DNA from: Hathewaya proteolytica DSM 3090
GTDB taxonomy: Bacteria; Bacillota; Clostridia; Clostridiales; Clostridiaceae
Reading direction: 5' to 3'
Assembly (NCBI RefSeq): GCF_900142225.1
Contig: NZ_FRAD01000004.1
Coordinates: 1 to 64,000, forward strand
DNA length: 64,000 nt
A program made the translations under genes and the position numbers. Positions 33,679 through 44,500 of the stretch are shown here, piece after piece; positions within the stretch are counted from its first letter, which is position 1; each line of letters starts with the position of its first letter. The notes beneath the pieces are model-generated. The model did no database searches. It saw nothing but the letters and a program-made list of their open reading frames with translations, and was not told the DNA's origin.

Positions 33679-35587
33679 GTACACTTATTTACTTATGTGT
33701 ACACTTTGTATGTATTTAGCTGCAATATCAGTGCTAGTTGCGTTAGATATAGGGCAAAATTACGCGCTCCTCTCAAAAGATGCTTATTTTAAAAGCGGAA
33801 AATTTAAAAATCAATTAGTAGTATACAATGAAATGGCTAGAGTTTCAAATAATTTGGATTTAAGCAAATCTGTAGACGAGATGACATTGAAAGATGCTAA
33901 GGATCACGTGCAGATGGAGCAATCCATAAGGTATTACCTTAAGAATAAAAGTAATGGAGAGGTATTTACTAACATAAGTGTAGATTATGATGTAGAAAAA
34001 TATATAAAGGATAAGGCAATTCATGTGGAGCGATTCCCACAAAACATAGGTCCTAATTGGGAATACGAAGAAATGAATTACTGGTTCCGTAAAAATAATA
34101 TAGATGGTGTATTTGCTCTTATAGAAAGCAATGATATGTATAGTCAAATCAAAAAAGACTATGTTTATTACAACTCCATACGTAATAGACTGATTAAAGA
34201 GATAAAATTGGGAACTATATGTATATTTGCTATGGTGTTGCTAATATTAAGCATGAAAAAATTTTTAAAAATAAAAGGTCATAATGTAAACCTTACGGAA
34301 AAGTATGAGAAAATACCTTTAGATTTGAGGGTACTCATATTTGTAATATGTATCTTCCTTATAAAAGCATATACCAAAAGAGTTCAATTTTTCTATAAAC
34401 CCATTAACATTAGGCATTTTCAAATACTTACATATATATCTGTTTGTACTATGTTTATTGTGACTAATTTAAAGTCTTTTACAAAAATTATATTCAGAAA
34501 AGATATTCGTGTGAATCAATGGGAGCACAGCATAGCGTTTAAAATAAGAAAACTAAGACGTGAAAGTGCTATATGCAAGGATATGATGAAAAGTGAAGCG
34601 CGTTTACTGGTGTTTACCATGCTATTTGGAGCTTCTTTTATAATGTGTATATATGGATTATTAGTCTCCTATTCATTTATAGTGTTTATTACATCTATTT
34701 ATAATGTGATTTATCTAATGTTTGTACCACAACGCATTTTGAACAGGGTACATGATATTAATAGCATAATAAATAGTACAGATGATATAATATCAGGAAA
34801 AATGGAAATTCCTATAGAGAATTTAAGTAATAGTGAGTTTATACATATATCAAAAAATATAAATAATATGAAACAAATTTATAAAGATAGTATGGAATCT
34901 CAAGTAAAAAGCGAAAGATTAAAGGCAGAACTTATTACTAATGTATCTCATGACTTAAAAACACCTTTAACATCCATTATAAATTATATAAAGCTACTAA
35001 AAAATCAAAGTATATCGGAAGAAGAAAAAGAAAAATATATAGAGGTGCTTGACAAAAAATCTCAGAGGCTAAAGATATTAATAGACGATCTTTTTGAAGC
35101 AGCAAAAGCATCCAGCGGTTCTGTGGAACTTAATGTGGAGAAAGTAGACATAGCTATGCTTTTAAGACAAGCATTGGGAGAGTTTGAAGACAAAATAGCC
35201 AATACAAGCTTAACTTTTAGAACAAGTATTCCTGAGAATCCAGTGTATTCAAATCTAGATGGCCGAAGAACATGGAGAGTTTTTGAAAATATAATTGGAA
35301 ATTCTATTAAATATTCTCAGGATAGTTCAAGGGTATATGTAGATTTAAAAACAGATGAAAATAATGCTATTGTTACTGTAAAGAATGTTTCAAACTATGA
35401 GATGAATTTTGAAGCCAGTGAAATCTTTCACCGTTTTAAGAGGGGAGATATGGCAAGGAGTACTGAGGGGTCTGGCCTTGGATTGTCCATTGCTAAGAGT
35501 CTTGTGGAACTTCAGAATGGAAGTATGGATATTGAAATAGATGGAGATCTTTTTAAATTGATAATCAGTTTTCCACTAGTAAAATAA
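33656..35587 (+). CDS. Sensor histidine kinase, multi-helix
   Basis: 643 residues. Helix near residues 9-30, an extracytoplasmic segment of about 150 residues, a cluster of further helices (about 180-370), then a linker and the kinase core. Motifs: NVSHDLKTPLTSIINYIKLL with the phosphorylated His near residue 432, NIIGNSIKYS (N box) and GSGLGLSIAKSLVELQNG (G box). It starts with TTG at 33656 or 33668, both inside the regulator gene. It is a classical partner of the preceding OmpR-type regulator. The signal is unknown; the neighbouring wall-hydrolase-like gene hints at envelope stress. Confidence 0.93.
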   Translation: MGISLKNKYTYLLMCTLCMYLAAISVLVALDIGQNYALLSKDAYFKSGKFKNQLVVYNEMARVSNNLDLSKSVDEMTLKDAKDHVQMEQSIRYYLKNKSNGEVFTNISVDYDVEKYIKDKAIHVERFPQNIGPNWEYEEMNYWFRKNNIDGVFALIESNDMYSQIKKDYVYYNSIRNRLIKEIKLGTICIFAMVLLILSMKKFLKIKGHNVNLTEKYEKIPLDLRVLIFVICIFLIKAYTKRVQFFYKPINIRHFQILTYISVCTMFIVTNLKSFTKIIFRKDIRVNQWEHSIAFKIRKLRRESAICKDMMKSEARLLVFTMLFGASFIMCIYGLLVSYSFIVFITSIYNVIYLMFVPQRILNRVHDINSIINSTDDIISGKMEIPIENLSNSEFIHISKNINNMKQIYKDSMESQVKSERLKAELITNVSHDLKTPLTSIINYIKLLKNQSISEEEKEKYIEVLDKKSQRLKILIDDLFEAAKASSGSVELNVEKVDIAMLLRQALGEFEDKIANTSLTFRTSIPENPVYSNLDGRRTWRVFENIIGNSIKYSQDSSRVYVDLKTDENNAIVTVKNVSNYEMNFEASEIFHRFKRGDMARSTEGSGLGLSIAKSLVELQNGSMDIEIDGDLFKLIISFPLVK

Positions 35588-35680
35588 TTCTGTTTATGTA
35601 AATGAAGTATGAATGAATTTTCTGAGGTAATATGATATAATAATAACATAAAGACTTTATTATATTGGGGAAGTGATATT

Positions 35681-36427
35681 GTGGAAGATTTAAATGAAAT
35701 AGCATGGAAAAACAGGTTTGAAGATTTTACAAAAACATATAAACTTTTAAAAAAATATTCTCAACAGGACATCAAGAATGAGCTTGAAAGAGCTGGTATA
35801 GTTCATTTTTTTGAGATGACTTTTGAACTTGCTTGTATGGTTTTAAAAGATTACTTAGAACTTGAAGGCTGTACTGTGAAAAGCGCTAGGGAAACCATAA
35901 AATTGTCATTCCAGACAGGATTAATTGAAAATGGTCATGTATGGATTGATGCCTTGTCTAATAGAAATTTAACAGCTCATGCTTATGACGATGAGTTAGC
36001 AATTAAAATGACGGGTGATATAGTGAATATATATATTCCGGAGTTTGATAGAATGTTTGATAGATTAGACAAAGAGTCTGAACCTTACGGACTATTGGAG
36101 AGAGATACTTATTACATACAGAAGGCATTGGACAACTTTCCTGAAATTGAAAAGGCAGTTATTTTTGGTAGCAGGGCTATAGGAAATTACAAAAAAGGTT
36201 CAGATGTCAACATCGCTGTTATAGGTCAGCGAATAACAGAAGATGTGGTGCGTGGATTATCCAATTATCTAAATGAAGTTTATCCATTACCATATTTCTT
36301 TGATGCTATAAATTACAATGACATATCAAGCGATATGTTAAAGGAGCATATAGACAAAGAAGGAGAAATTATTTATATAAGAAAAACAAATATTCAACCG
36401 TTCATGAACGAAGAAATTACAGTATAG
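35681..36427 (+). CDS. HEPN-nucleotidyltransferase single-chain fusion
   Basis: 248 residues. The N-terminal half (about 1-135) is an HI0074-like HEPN domain with the RNase-type motif R-x4-H (R95, H100 in SNRNLTAHAY). The C-terminal half (about 143-248) is a minimal nucleotidyltransferase: VIFGSRAIGNYKKGSDVNIAV. HEPN and MNT normally sit in two genes, with the MNT adenylylating and inactivating the HEPN toxin. Here they are one polypeptide, and the second metal-binding Asp of the DxD pair is Asn (D175-x-N177). This could be an autoinhibited or degenerate toxin-antitoxin. GSR and D208 remain. Its own terminator follows. Confidence 0.85.
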   Translation: MEDLNEIAWKNRFEDFTKTYKLLKKYSQQDIKNELERAGIVHFFEMTFELACMVLKDYLELEGCTVKSARETIKLSFQTGLIENGHVWIDALSNRNLTAHAYDDELAIKMTGDIVNIYIPEFDRMFDRLDKESEPYGLLERDTYYIQKALDNFPEIEKAVIFGSRAIGNYKKGSDVNIAVIGQRITEDVVRGLSNYLNEVYPLPYFFDAINYNDISSDMLKEHIDKEGEIIYIRKTNIQPFMNEEITV

Positions 36428-36430
36428 AAT

Positions 36431-36475
36431 AAAAAGAAAGTCACTGTTCTTAAAAAAAACAGTGACTTTCTTTTT
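36431..36475. terminator. Bidirectional terminator, HEPN fusion and nhaC
   Basis: AAAAAGAAAGTCACTGTT and AACAGTGACTTTCTTTTT form a near-perfect 18-bp stem with A's on one side and T's on the other, between two convergent genes. It ends 18 bases before the nhaC stop. Confidence 0.92.
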
Positions 36476-36493
36476 TATGTAACAGGTTAGTAC

Positions 36494-37903
36494 TTAAACC
36501 TGATCAACTGGCTTATTTTGTGATGCTATTTTTGCTTGAACCTCAGATTCAGCACAATCGTATTCCCAATTCCAAGGGTCCTTTTGGCAAGCTTTTTCTG
36601 AGTATGGAACAAATATAGCTATTATAGCAAATATAGCTAAAAGGTGAATATACCACATACTTGAAATAAGTTTTAGTGGATTAATGGCACCTTTTGTCAA
36701 GCTTCCAATAACTAAGAACTGTGCACCATAAGGAATAAGTCCCTGAAATACGCAAGAGAAAATGTCTAGCAAGGAGGCTGTTTTTCTTGGATCAATTTTA
36801 TACTGTTTGCTCATATCTTTTGCTATAGGACCACTTATGATAATTGCCACTGTATTATTTGCTACTGCCATATCAGCTAAGCTTACAAGGGCAGCAATAC
36901 CTAGTTGAGCAGAGCTCTTGCCCTTCATTAGTTTGCGCAATTTGTTTAGTAACCATGTAATACCACCGTAATGCTGGGTAAGTTGAGCAATACCGCCACA
37001 AAATAATGATAAAAGGAATACTTCAATCATTGAACCAAATCCTGTCCAAATTTGTTGTGCAAAAGTTAGGAATGATAAATCACCGTAACAGATTCCTATT
37101 ATTCCTGAAGATAAGATTCCCATTATAAGCACAAGAAATACGTTTATACCTGCAAGAGCGAGAACGAGAACTAGCATATATGGAAGAACTTTTATGAAAT
37201 TGAAGTCAAGATTTTGAATTGCCACTGCGGTTTCTGGTTTACCAAATATAAACAGAAGAACTATGGTAATAATTGCTGCAGGTAGGGCAATTAAAAAGTT
37301 TAACCTAAATTTGTCCTTTAGCTGGCAACCTTGTGTACGAGTTGCTGAAATTGTTGTATCTGAGATCATTGATAAGTTATCGCCAAACATAGCACCACTT
37401 ACACATGCACCCATGACCAATGGAAGACTAAGGCCAGCTTTATCAATAACACCTAAAGCTATAGGCACTATGGCACTGATTGTTCCCATGGATGTACCTG
37501 TAGCTAAACTTAAGAAAGCTGACATGATAAAAATTCCTACGGTTATGTATTGGGCAGGAATAAGTGATAATCCCATATTTACTGTGGCATCTACGCCCCC
37601 CATGGCTTTAGATACAGTAGAAAATGCACCTGCAAGTAAGTATATCATGAGCATAGTCATGATGTCTTCACTACCAGCACCCTTTGCAAAAATGGTGAAC
37701 TTTTCATTAATAGTTCCCTTATTTATTATAAATGCTACTAAAGTGGCTATAAATATAGCTACTACTGATGGAAATTGATAAAATGCCATTTCCGCTCCCT
37801 GGTATTGCATTATAAGACCTGCACCAAGGTATATTAAAATAAATGTCAAGAATGGTATTAATGCTTTGGCATGTCCTTTATTATTCAAAGATTCATTAAC
37901 CAT
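36494..37903 (-). CDS. nhaC: NhaC-family Na+/H+ antiporter
   Basis: 469 residues, about 11-12 membrane helices, on the reverse strand. Characteristic parts are the FLSLATGTSMGTISAIVPIALGV and GACVSGAMFGDNLSMISDTTISATRTQG segments near 130-190 and the late NTVAIIISGPIA. NhaC proteins exchange Na+ for H+; a subgroup exchanges malate and lactate, and some have been assigned to other organic cations. An AAGGAGC ribosome site precedes the start. It is transcribed toward the HEPN fusion and terminates in the shared hairpin. Confidence 0.88.
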   Translation of the reverse strand: MVNESLNNKGHAKALIPFLTFILIYLGAGLIMQYQGAEMAFYQFPSVVAIFIATLVAFIINKGTINEKFTIFAKGAGSEDIMTMLMIYLLAGAFSTVSKAMGGVDATVNMGLSLIPAQYITVGIFIMSAFLSLATGTSMGTISAIVPIALGVIDKAGLSLPLVMGACVSGAMFGDNLSMISDTTISATRTQGCQLKDKFRLNFLIALPAAIITIVLLFIFGKPETAVAIQNLDFNFIKVLPYMLVLVLALAGINVFLVLIMGILSSGIIGICYGDLSFLTFAQQIWTGFGSMIEVFLLSLFCGGIAQLTQHYGGITWLLNKLRKLMKGKSSAQLGIAALVSLADMAVANNTVAIIISGPIAKDMSKQYKIDPRKTASLLDIFSCVFQGLIPYGAQFLVIGSLTKGAINPLKLISSMWYIHLLAIFAIIAIFVPYSEKACQKDPWNWEYDCAESEVQAKIASQNKPVDQV

Positions 37904-38145
37904 AATTATTGCTCCTTATGTAGAAATTTTTGTCGGCCGACGCTTGAAGTATAGTACAAATTGTAGTTATTGTAAATGGAAGATATCTTCGTATTATAAA
38001 AATGTATAGATGAAAAGTTTGTTATAAAATAAACAAATGAATCATAAAGGCTTTGCACAACAAACTAGGTTATATAAATGGATTTTTTGTTGCAACTAGT
38101 ATAGAATTATAGGTAAATAAGGAAATCAAAAGTGGAGTGAGGAAA
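37904..38145. promoter_or_regulatory. Divergent nhaC-jetD region with GC palindrome
   Basis: This 242-base gap separates divergent nhaC and jetD. It contains a perfect 10-bp palindrome GTCGGCCGAC (37932-37941), about 28 bases upstream of the nhaC start, striking in such AT-rich DNA. Nearer jetD, CAACAAA (38058-38064) and TTTGTTG (38087-38093) form an imperfect dyad with a spacer of about 22 bases. I could not find a convincing promoter for jetD. Confidence 0.4.
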
Positions 38146-39153
38146 ATGAATAAGTACAGTGGTATAGATAAAACTTACATTTCATTAGATGCTATAGAGA
38201 AAATGTATAGATGTGACCAGTATAAGGAATTGTATAGGATTGTATGTGAGGATATAAAGCGTGGTCATATTCAGCCTGTAAAAAATAGTAGATTAAATGG
38301 GAAAAATCCTTCACTTCATGAAAAATATAGGATAATAAGAAAGCTAGAAGATAATAGTGAATTTATAGATGAACTCACATATCATATGTGGGAAGGTTTT
38401 GATATTTCATATTATAAAACTCATATGGATAAGTATAAAGAGCATAGAAAGTACATCTCCATGTTAAATGAATTTATTTTGAAAAACAGAGATAAGCTTA
38501 ATACCTCAATTTCTATGAATGAGCGATCCTTTCAAATATGGGGAAGGGAGAAGTTTTTACAGAAGGAAGAGGGTAAGACTATCTTAAAAAACCTGGGAAT
38601 AAGTTGTGAATTTTTAAATTACTATGACACCTCAGAGCCACTAGCATATTATTCGGTGAGCAAGGAGGTACCTCAAAAATTATTGATCATAGAGAATAAG
38701 GATACTTATTACACCATGAGGCGTTTTTTGATAGAACGTGGTGGAAAAATTCTTGGTGAGGATATAGGAACTATTATTTATGGGGGAGGAAAAAACATAT
38801 GTAAAACCTTCAAGGATTTTAAAATTTCTGTGGAGGAATATGTGTGTAATAAGGAAAATCAAATATTGTATTTTGGGGATTTAGATTATGAGGGAATAAT
38901 TATATATGAAAGCCTCTTTAACGTTAATGGAGGAATTTATCCTATATCTCCTTTTGTGGCAGCATATGAAAAAATGATGGATAAGGTTGAAGAAAGCAGC
39001 GTATGTTTGCCAGAAACAAAAACTGGGCAGAATAGAAATATTGGAATAGAGTTCATGAGTAAATTTAGCTGTAAATCACAAAATGCTATAAAAAACATAT
39101 TAGAAAAAAATTTATATATTCCGCAGGAAATAATTAATATAAATGATCTATAG
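38146..39153 (+). CDS. jetD: Wadjet anti-plasmid nuclease subunit JetD
   Basis: 335 residues. The C-terminal half is a TOPRIM nuclease domain as in JetD (DUF2220-type): the strand with the metal-binding Glu is KLLIIENKDTYY (E183) and the DxD pair is in LYFGDLDYEGIIIY (D245, D247). The N-terminal half (about 1-130) is a helical DNA-binding arm. In characterised Wadjet systems JetD cleaves plasmid DNA that the SMC complex has extruded. Start 38146 is used because GGAG (38134-38137) precedes it; a GTG nine bases earlier is possible. It is first in the operon, 15 bases before jetA. Confidence 0.85.
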   Translation: MNKYSGIDKTYISLDAIEKMYRCDQYKELYRIVCEDIKRGHIQPVKNSRLNGKNPSLHEKYRIIRKLEDNSEFIDELTYHMWEGFDISYYKTHMDKYKEHRKYISMLNEFILKNRDKLNTSISMNERSFQIWGREKFLQKEEGKTILKNLGISCEFLNYYDTSEPLAYYSVSKEVPQKLLIIENKDTYYTMRRFLIERGGKILGEDIGTIIYGGGKNICKTFKDFKISVEEYVCNKENQILYFGDLDYEGIIIYESLFNVNGGIYPISPFVAAYEKMMDKVEESSVCLPETKTGQNRNIGIEFMSKFSCKSQNAIKNILEKNLYIPQEIININDL

Positions 39154-39168
39154 GGGGCATGGTTACGT

Positions 39169-40776
39169 ATGGATATAGGATTTCTCGAATCACATCATAT
39201 TAGAATGAAAAAAATAGGAGCATATGCCCTACTCTTCAGAAATAGTATAGAGAAAAAAACATGGAAAAAATATGGCTTTGAAGAAGGGTATGAACAGGAT
39301 AATCTTATATTTGCAGTGCTTTTATATGTTATGGAACAGTCATTAAAAGAAGAAATTTGTACTATAGATAACATAAGTGTGTTTATAGATGAATTAAATA
39401 ATATATTTTTTAAAAAGGAAATGACATATGAGGATTGTAAGGGACTTAGTGAATTTATAATAAATACTGTGTTGTGTGACGAAGGGAGAGCTATGTATTT
39501 TAGAGCATTCAACTTCAAAGATCGCCAATACGAAGATATCAACATCAGCTTCATAAGGAATAAAATTGAATATGTGGATGGTGTAAGAAGAGTAGTATAT
39601 GCACTTACGGATGAAGGATATTCCCTTATATTATCTACTTTAGAAGTGGAGGAAAACCTTAAGATAACAATAGATGAAATAATTTTTAAAATGCATTTGG
39701 AAAAGGCTGATTACGATAAAGCAGTAAATGATATAAAAAATATTTTCAATCAATTTAGAATAAGAGTTCAAAAAATCGAAGATGATATACGCAGAATAAA
39801 GGAAAATCCACTGGCATACTCTGTGGCAGAGTACAGGAACATCACAGAAGGGAACCTAGAACTTTTATGGAAGAGTAAAGAGAAATTTGTATTGCATAGA
39901 GAAAATGTAAATGAGAAGATTAAAGAATTTCATGAAAAGGATATAAATATTCAGGAGCTTAATGAAGAAGAAAAGCAGAATCTAGATAATTTAAAAACTA
40001 TAAAGGAATATCTTGGACGAACTATAGATGAAGATCAGAGAATTCTTTTAAGACATTATGATTTAAAGGAAATTTACGGCAAGGAGCTAGAGGATATTTC
40101 AAAAATGACTTTAATCGACAGATTTAATTTGAAAACTGATGTTTATGATAAGGTTATTAAAGATATAAGCAAGCTAGAAAATATACATATCTTTTTCAGA
40201 CCACTTTTTATCAAGGATGTAAAAAAACGATATAACTTAAATAAAGCATTGACTTACGATATGGCGAGAAAAAGTAAAGGTGATACAGAAGAAGAAATTC
40301 TTGGCTTTGATGAAGAGGAGTTCATGGAAGAAGAACATAGGCGTAAGGCTGAAAAACTGAAGAGGTATAAAGATATAATTAAAGTGATATTGGAGTTTGC
40401 AGAAACAGAACCAAATATTTCTCTCAAAGAAATCAGTACTGTGGCAAAGGAAAATGGCGAAATTATGAAGAGACTTATACCCAATGTAAGGATGTTTAGA
40501 GAAGTTATAATAGAAATGCTGAAGAGTAAGGAGTTTCACATTGATGAACTTATAAGAGAGAGAAGGGTAGACTACATCGAAGATAATGAATATGATTTTC
40601 AACTTACAAGATGCATATTAGACATAATTTATGAAAATAAGGAGTTTTCCAGAATAAAATATATATCTGTAGCTAAAAATCAATATGGACAAGATATAAG
40701 CTTAGAAGGTTTAAGAGATGAAGATGGAAGAGAAAAGAAATTTATATGCTCGGATGTTATTTTTACAGTTAGATAA
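39169..40776 (+). CDS. jetA: Wadjet kleisin subunit JetA
   Basis: 535 residues, mostly helical, charged, with no membrane segments. It matches the JetA family associated with SMC-like JetC (the DUF5716 type used for type II/III Wadjet systems). JetA plays the kleisin role, bridging the two JetC heads. The gene lies between jetD and jetB, in the known set of four. Two basic/acidic coiled regions are visible (about 185-245 and 375-405). Residue-level motifs are weak in this family, so the assignment relies on position plus length. Confidence 0.8.
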   Translation: MDIGFLESHHIRMKKIGAYALLFRNSIEKKTWKKYGFEEGYEQDNLIFAVLLYVMEQSLKEEICTIDNISVFIDELNNIFFKKEMTYEDCKGLSEFIINTVLCDEGRAMYFRAFNFKDRQYEDINISFIRNKIEYVDGVRRVVYALTDEGYSLILSTLEVEENLKITIDEIIFKMHLEKADYDKAVNDIKNIFNQFRIRVQKIEDDIRRIKENPLAYSVAEYRNITEGNLELLWKSKEKFVLHRENVNEKIKEFHEKDINIQELNEEEKQNLDNLKTIKEYLGRTIDEDQRILLRHYDLKEIYGKELEDISKMTLIDRFNLKTDVYDKVIKDISKLENIHIFFRPLFIKDVKKRYNLNKALTYDMARKSKGDTEEEILGFDEEEFMEEEHRRKAEKLKRYKDIIKVILEFAETEPNISLKEISTVAKENGEIMKRLIPNVRMFREVIIEMLKSKEFHIDELIRERRVDYIEDNEYDFQLTRCILDIIYENKEFSRIKYISVAKNQYGQDISLEGLRDEDGREKKFICSDVIFTVR

Positions 40777-40820
40777 AACATGTATATGTAAGATTAAGAT
40801 TAATTGCGGGGGTAAGTGCC

Positions 40821-41567
40821 ATGAGCTATTCTATAGATGAAATAAAAATCAGCAATAAAATATATTATTACCTTTTAAAGAATGGTCAACTAGATGAAAA
40901 TGAGGAAGAGCTTTATAGGGCGTATTCTGATAATGAAAATATAACTCTGCTTGTAAAAGAAATGGGTGAGGCATCGGAAACTATAATAAGCAAATATGGT
41001 GGCATCGTCTACATAATACCTAAGGAAGAAAACGATTTTCTTGGCTATTCTAAGGGAGAGTTGAAGAAAATATTATGTAAATCCACTGCTAATGATAAAG
41101 ATTATTATTTGTCGCAATTCATTATATTAACCCTTATGGTAAATTTATATGGAGCGCAAGGTATAAGCAGTAAGTCTAGGGACTATATAAAAATTGGGGA
41201 GTTTCTAAATATAATTACAGATAAGCTTACAGAGGGTGCTAACAGAGAAAAGCAAGAAGATGATAAACTTCTAGTGGAAAACCATGGGGGAAGCAGTGAA
41301 AAAAATTTTATAGTTTTTCAAGATTTGCTAGATAGATTTGAGGCATTAAAAAGCTCGGATATAAAAACTACTGCAAAGACTACCAAGGAAGGATTTATTG
41401 ATACCATACTTAAATTCCTAGAAGATGAGGGTCTTATATACTATATAAAAAATGATGATATAATAAAAAGCACTACAAAGTTAGATAGCTTTATGGATTG
41501 GGATCTTCTAAATAAGAATAATTATAATAGGGCATTGCGTGCTCTAGGGGAGGCCATGGATGAGTAA
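40821..41567 (+). CDS. jetB: Wadjet KITE-like subunit JetB
   Basis: 248 residues (DUF6063-like). It has two winged-helix-like parts: an N-terminal ISNKIYYYLLKNGQLDENEEELYRAY and a C-terminal region from about 165 with LDRFEALKSSDIKTTAKTTKEGFIDTILKFLEDEGL. JetB/MukE-like KITE proteins bind the kleisin JetA. Forty-four bases follow jetA; its end overlaps jetC by 8 bases, as expected for coupled subunits. I place it mainly by context and size. Confidence 0.77.
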   Translation: MSYSIDEIKISNKIYYYLLKNGQLDENEEELYRAYSDNENITLLVKEMGEASETIISKYGGIVYIIPKEENDFLGYSKGELKKILCKSTANDKDYYLSQFIILTLMVNLYGAQGISSKSRDYIKIGEFLNIITDKLTEGANREKQEDDKLLVENHGGSSEKNFIVFQDLLDRFEALKSSDIKTTAKTTKEGFIDTILKFLEDEGLIYYIKNDDIIKSTTKLDSFMDWDLLNKNNYNRALRALGEAMDE

Positions 41568-44500
41568 GATTAATAGGATAAGAATTGTAAACTTGAACTA
41601 CAATAACAAATCTATAAGGGTGGACGATGAATTATTTAATATGGATTGTCAAGACACCATGATGAGTCTTAGAAATGGTGGTGGAAAATCTGTTCTTGTT
41701 CAGATGATTATGGCTCCCTTTATAAATAAAAAGTATAGGGATCTTGGCAAACGAAAGTTTGAAAGTTATTTTTCCTCATCTGTTCCCACTTATATTATGG
41801 TAGAATGGAAACTTGATTATGGTGCTGGATATGTGATGAATGGCATGATGGTTAGAAAGCGGGAAATTGTAGGTGATGAGGACTTTGCAAGTAAGCTGGA
41901 TATTGTTAATTTTATATATGAATACAATGAAAATAATTCTTATGATATAAAAAATATGCCTGTGGTATGCAATGGAGAAAAGGGGAGAAGGTTTGAAAGC
42001 TATGCTAATAGTAAAAAGCTTTTTGAGGAATTGAAGAAAAATAAAAATTATAAATTCAATTACTACGATATGACCAGTTCTTCTACTAGCAGTGCTTATT
42101 TTTCAAAGCTTATGGAATACCATATAAATCACAGAGAATGGGAAAATATAATTAGAAAAATAAATCAGAAGGAATCAGGACTATCCGAATTATTTACTAA
42201 TGCCAAAAATGTAACGGGACTGGTGAAGGAATGGTTTATACCAGCTGTAGAAGAAAAAATATCAAAGGATGACGATAGAATTAAAGGCTTTAGAGAGATA
42301 ATTAACAAGTACATAAAGAATTACAAAGATAATAAAAGTAAAATTGATAAAACATCAAAAATGGAGTTATTTAATAAGCTATCAGAAGAAATAAAGGAAA
42401 CAGTTCAAAGTAGTATTGATATAAGCAATTCCAGAGATAAAATGGAAAATGAAATTGCCAATATCATGGTATATCTCCAAAAAGAATTTGATGAAAACAA
42501 AAAGCAACTAAATTCTTCAGAAGAACAGATTCAGAGTTTACGTCATACTTTCAATGAAATTGAATATGAAGAAAGTTCCCTTATGATATATAATCACATA
42601 AATAAATACGATGAATTGAAGAAAAAATGTGATGAATATAAATCACAAAGGGCAGAGATAGAAAGTGAATTGGAGAGTACAAATAGAAAAATAAATATAT
42701 ACGATTGTGCTCAGCTACATTCTAATTATGAAAAGTGTTCCAAGGATCTTTTATTGTTAGAGCAGAAATTAGAACGGATAAAAAAAGAAAATGGTGATAT
42801 GACGCCTAGAATTGAAAATTTGGGATACACTATGCGCACTTTACTGGAAGATGACAGAAAAGAGCTTATAGAGAAGATACAAGATAAAAAGCAAAAAATA
42901 AATGAACTTTATGAGGGGAAATTATTAAAGAATACGGAATTAGAAAGAAATATAGATAAAAAGGATGATTTGAAAAATAGAGAGGGTGGATTACAAGCTA
43001 TTATAAATGAGTTTGATAAAGTTGAGAAAAAATTTAATAAAAACAACAATGAAACCTTTCAAAGAAATATAGAAAAATTATACGATGAAACAAAACTCAT
43101 GAATTACAATGAGAATTTAGAGAGTTCATATGAAGAACTTATTAAAGAAGAGAAGAACTGTAGTGTACAATTGATGGCAAATGAAGAAAAAAGAAGGATT
43201 ATGGAAAGCCAAAGGGAAAGTGTAAGGGCAGAAGAAATAAAGAATACCAATGAGTTAAAGTGGAAAGAGTGTGAATTATCAAAGGTAAATGTGGAATTAG
43301 GAAAAAGACGTGAGATGCTTAAATATGTAGATCTAAGTGAAGACTATTTATTCCATAAGGATAAGATTGTAGGAAAATTTAATGATAAAATAGCTTTATT
43401 GGTCAGCAAGCAACGGGAAATAAAGAATGCAATTGAAAAAGAACAATCTGACATAGAAAAGCTTGAGACGGGTAAAGTAATGGAACTATCTCAAGAGCTA
43501 CAAAAGGAATTTAAACGTCATGATATTGATGTGGTATATGGTATGGAATGGCTGAAAAAAAATGAGCGTTCTGAAGAAGAAAATATAGAAATTATAAAGA
43601 ACAACCCATTATTACCTTATGCATTGATTATGAGCAGTGGTGATATAGAGAAATTAAGAGGCAATACTTTAGAGGTTTTCACATCTTCTCCTATTGTCAT
43701 TGTAAAAAGGGAGTCTATTAATGAAAAATTAGAAGAAAAAATGTCCAATATAGTAACTTTAGCTGATGTAGACTTTCTTGTATCTTTTAACAAAAAGCTT
43801 TTAAATGAGGAAGAACTGAAAAAATTAATTATAGAAAAGAGACAATCTATAAAAGATTACAGTGAAGGACTAGAAAAAGTCAATGAGGATATAGATTTGT
43901 ACAATGATAAAAAATCCTTTGTTCAGTCATCGGAAATTACAAAAGAATCTTATGAAGGTTTAAAGAAAGAAATAGAAGAGTTGAAGACTTTATTAAAGGA
44001 TTTGGATTTAAAAGCTATAAATATTAGTAAGGACATAGGCAAAATAGAAAGCGAAATATCTTCTATTTCCTTGAGAAGGGAAAATACCCAAAGACAAAGG
44101 AACAGTGTAGAGAAAAAAATTAAGGAATTCTCTGGACTTATGGAGAGTTACCATGAGTATAAGGCAAACCTTAAGGAATTAGAAGAGGTAGAAAAGAATA
44201 TAGACATAATAGAAGCTAATATAAGGTCATTGAAAAAACTTATAAATACTATGGAAGTTCAACAAAATGAATTTAAAGATATGGTAAATGAATACCAAGG
44301 GAAAAAACACACTATAGATGAGAAAATGAAAAAGTATGCTACGTATAAAAATGGTGACTTCATAGCAAAAGATAGGGAAGACATTATAGCAGAATATGAA
44401 GCACTTACTCAGAAAATAACTAGTACAGAAAAACAACTAAAAGATGAAATTGCAGAAGCAGACAAATCTTATAAGGAAGCACAGCGTATATTAGAAGCAC

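Noticed and set aside
24633..36427. Toxin-antitoxin pair made of the two nucleotidyltransferase-like genes
   Set aside because: They lie 10 kb apart with unrelated neighbours; each carries its own helical partner domain.
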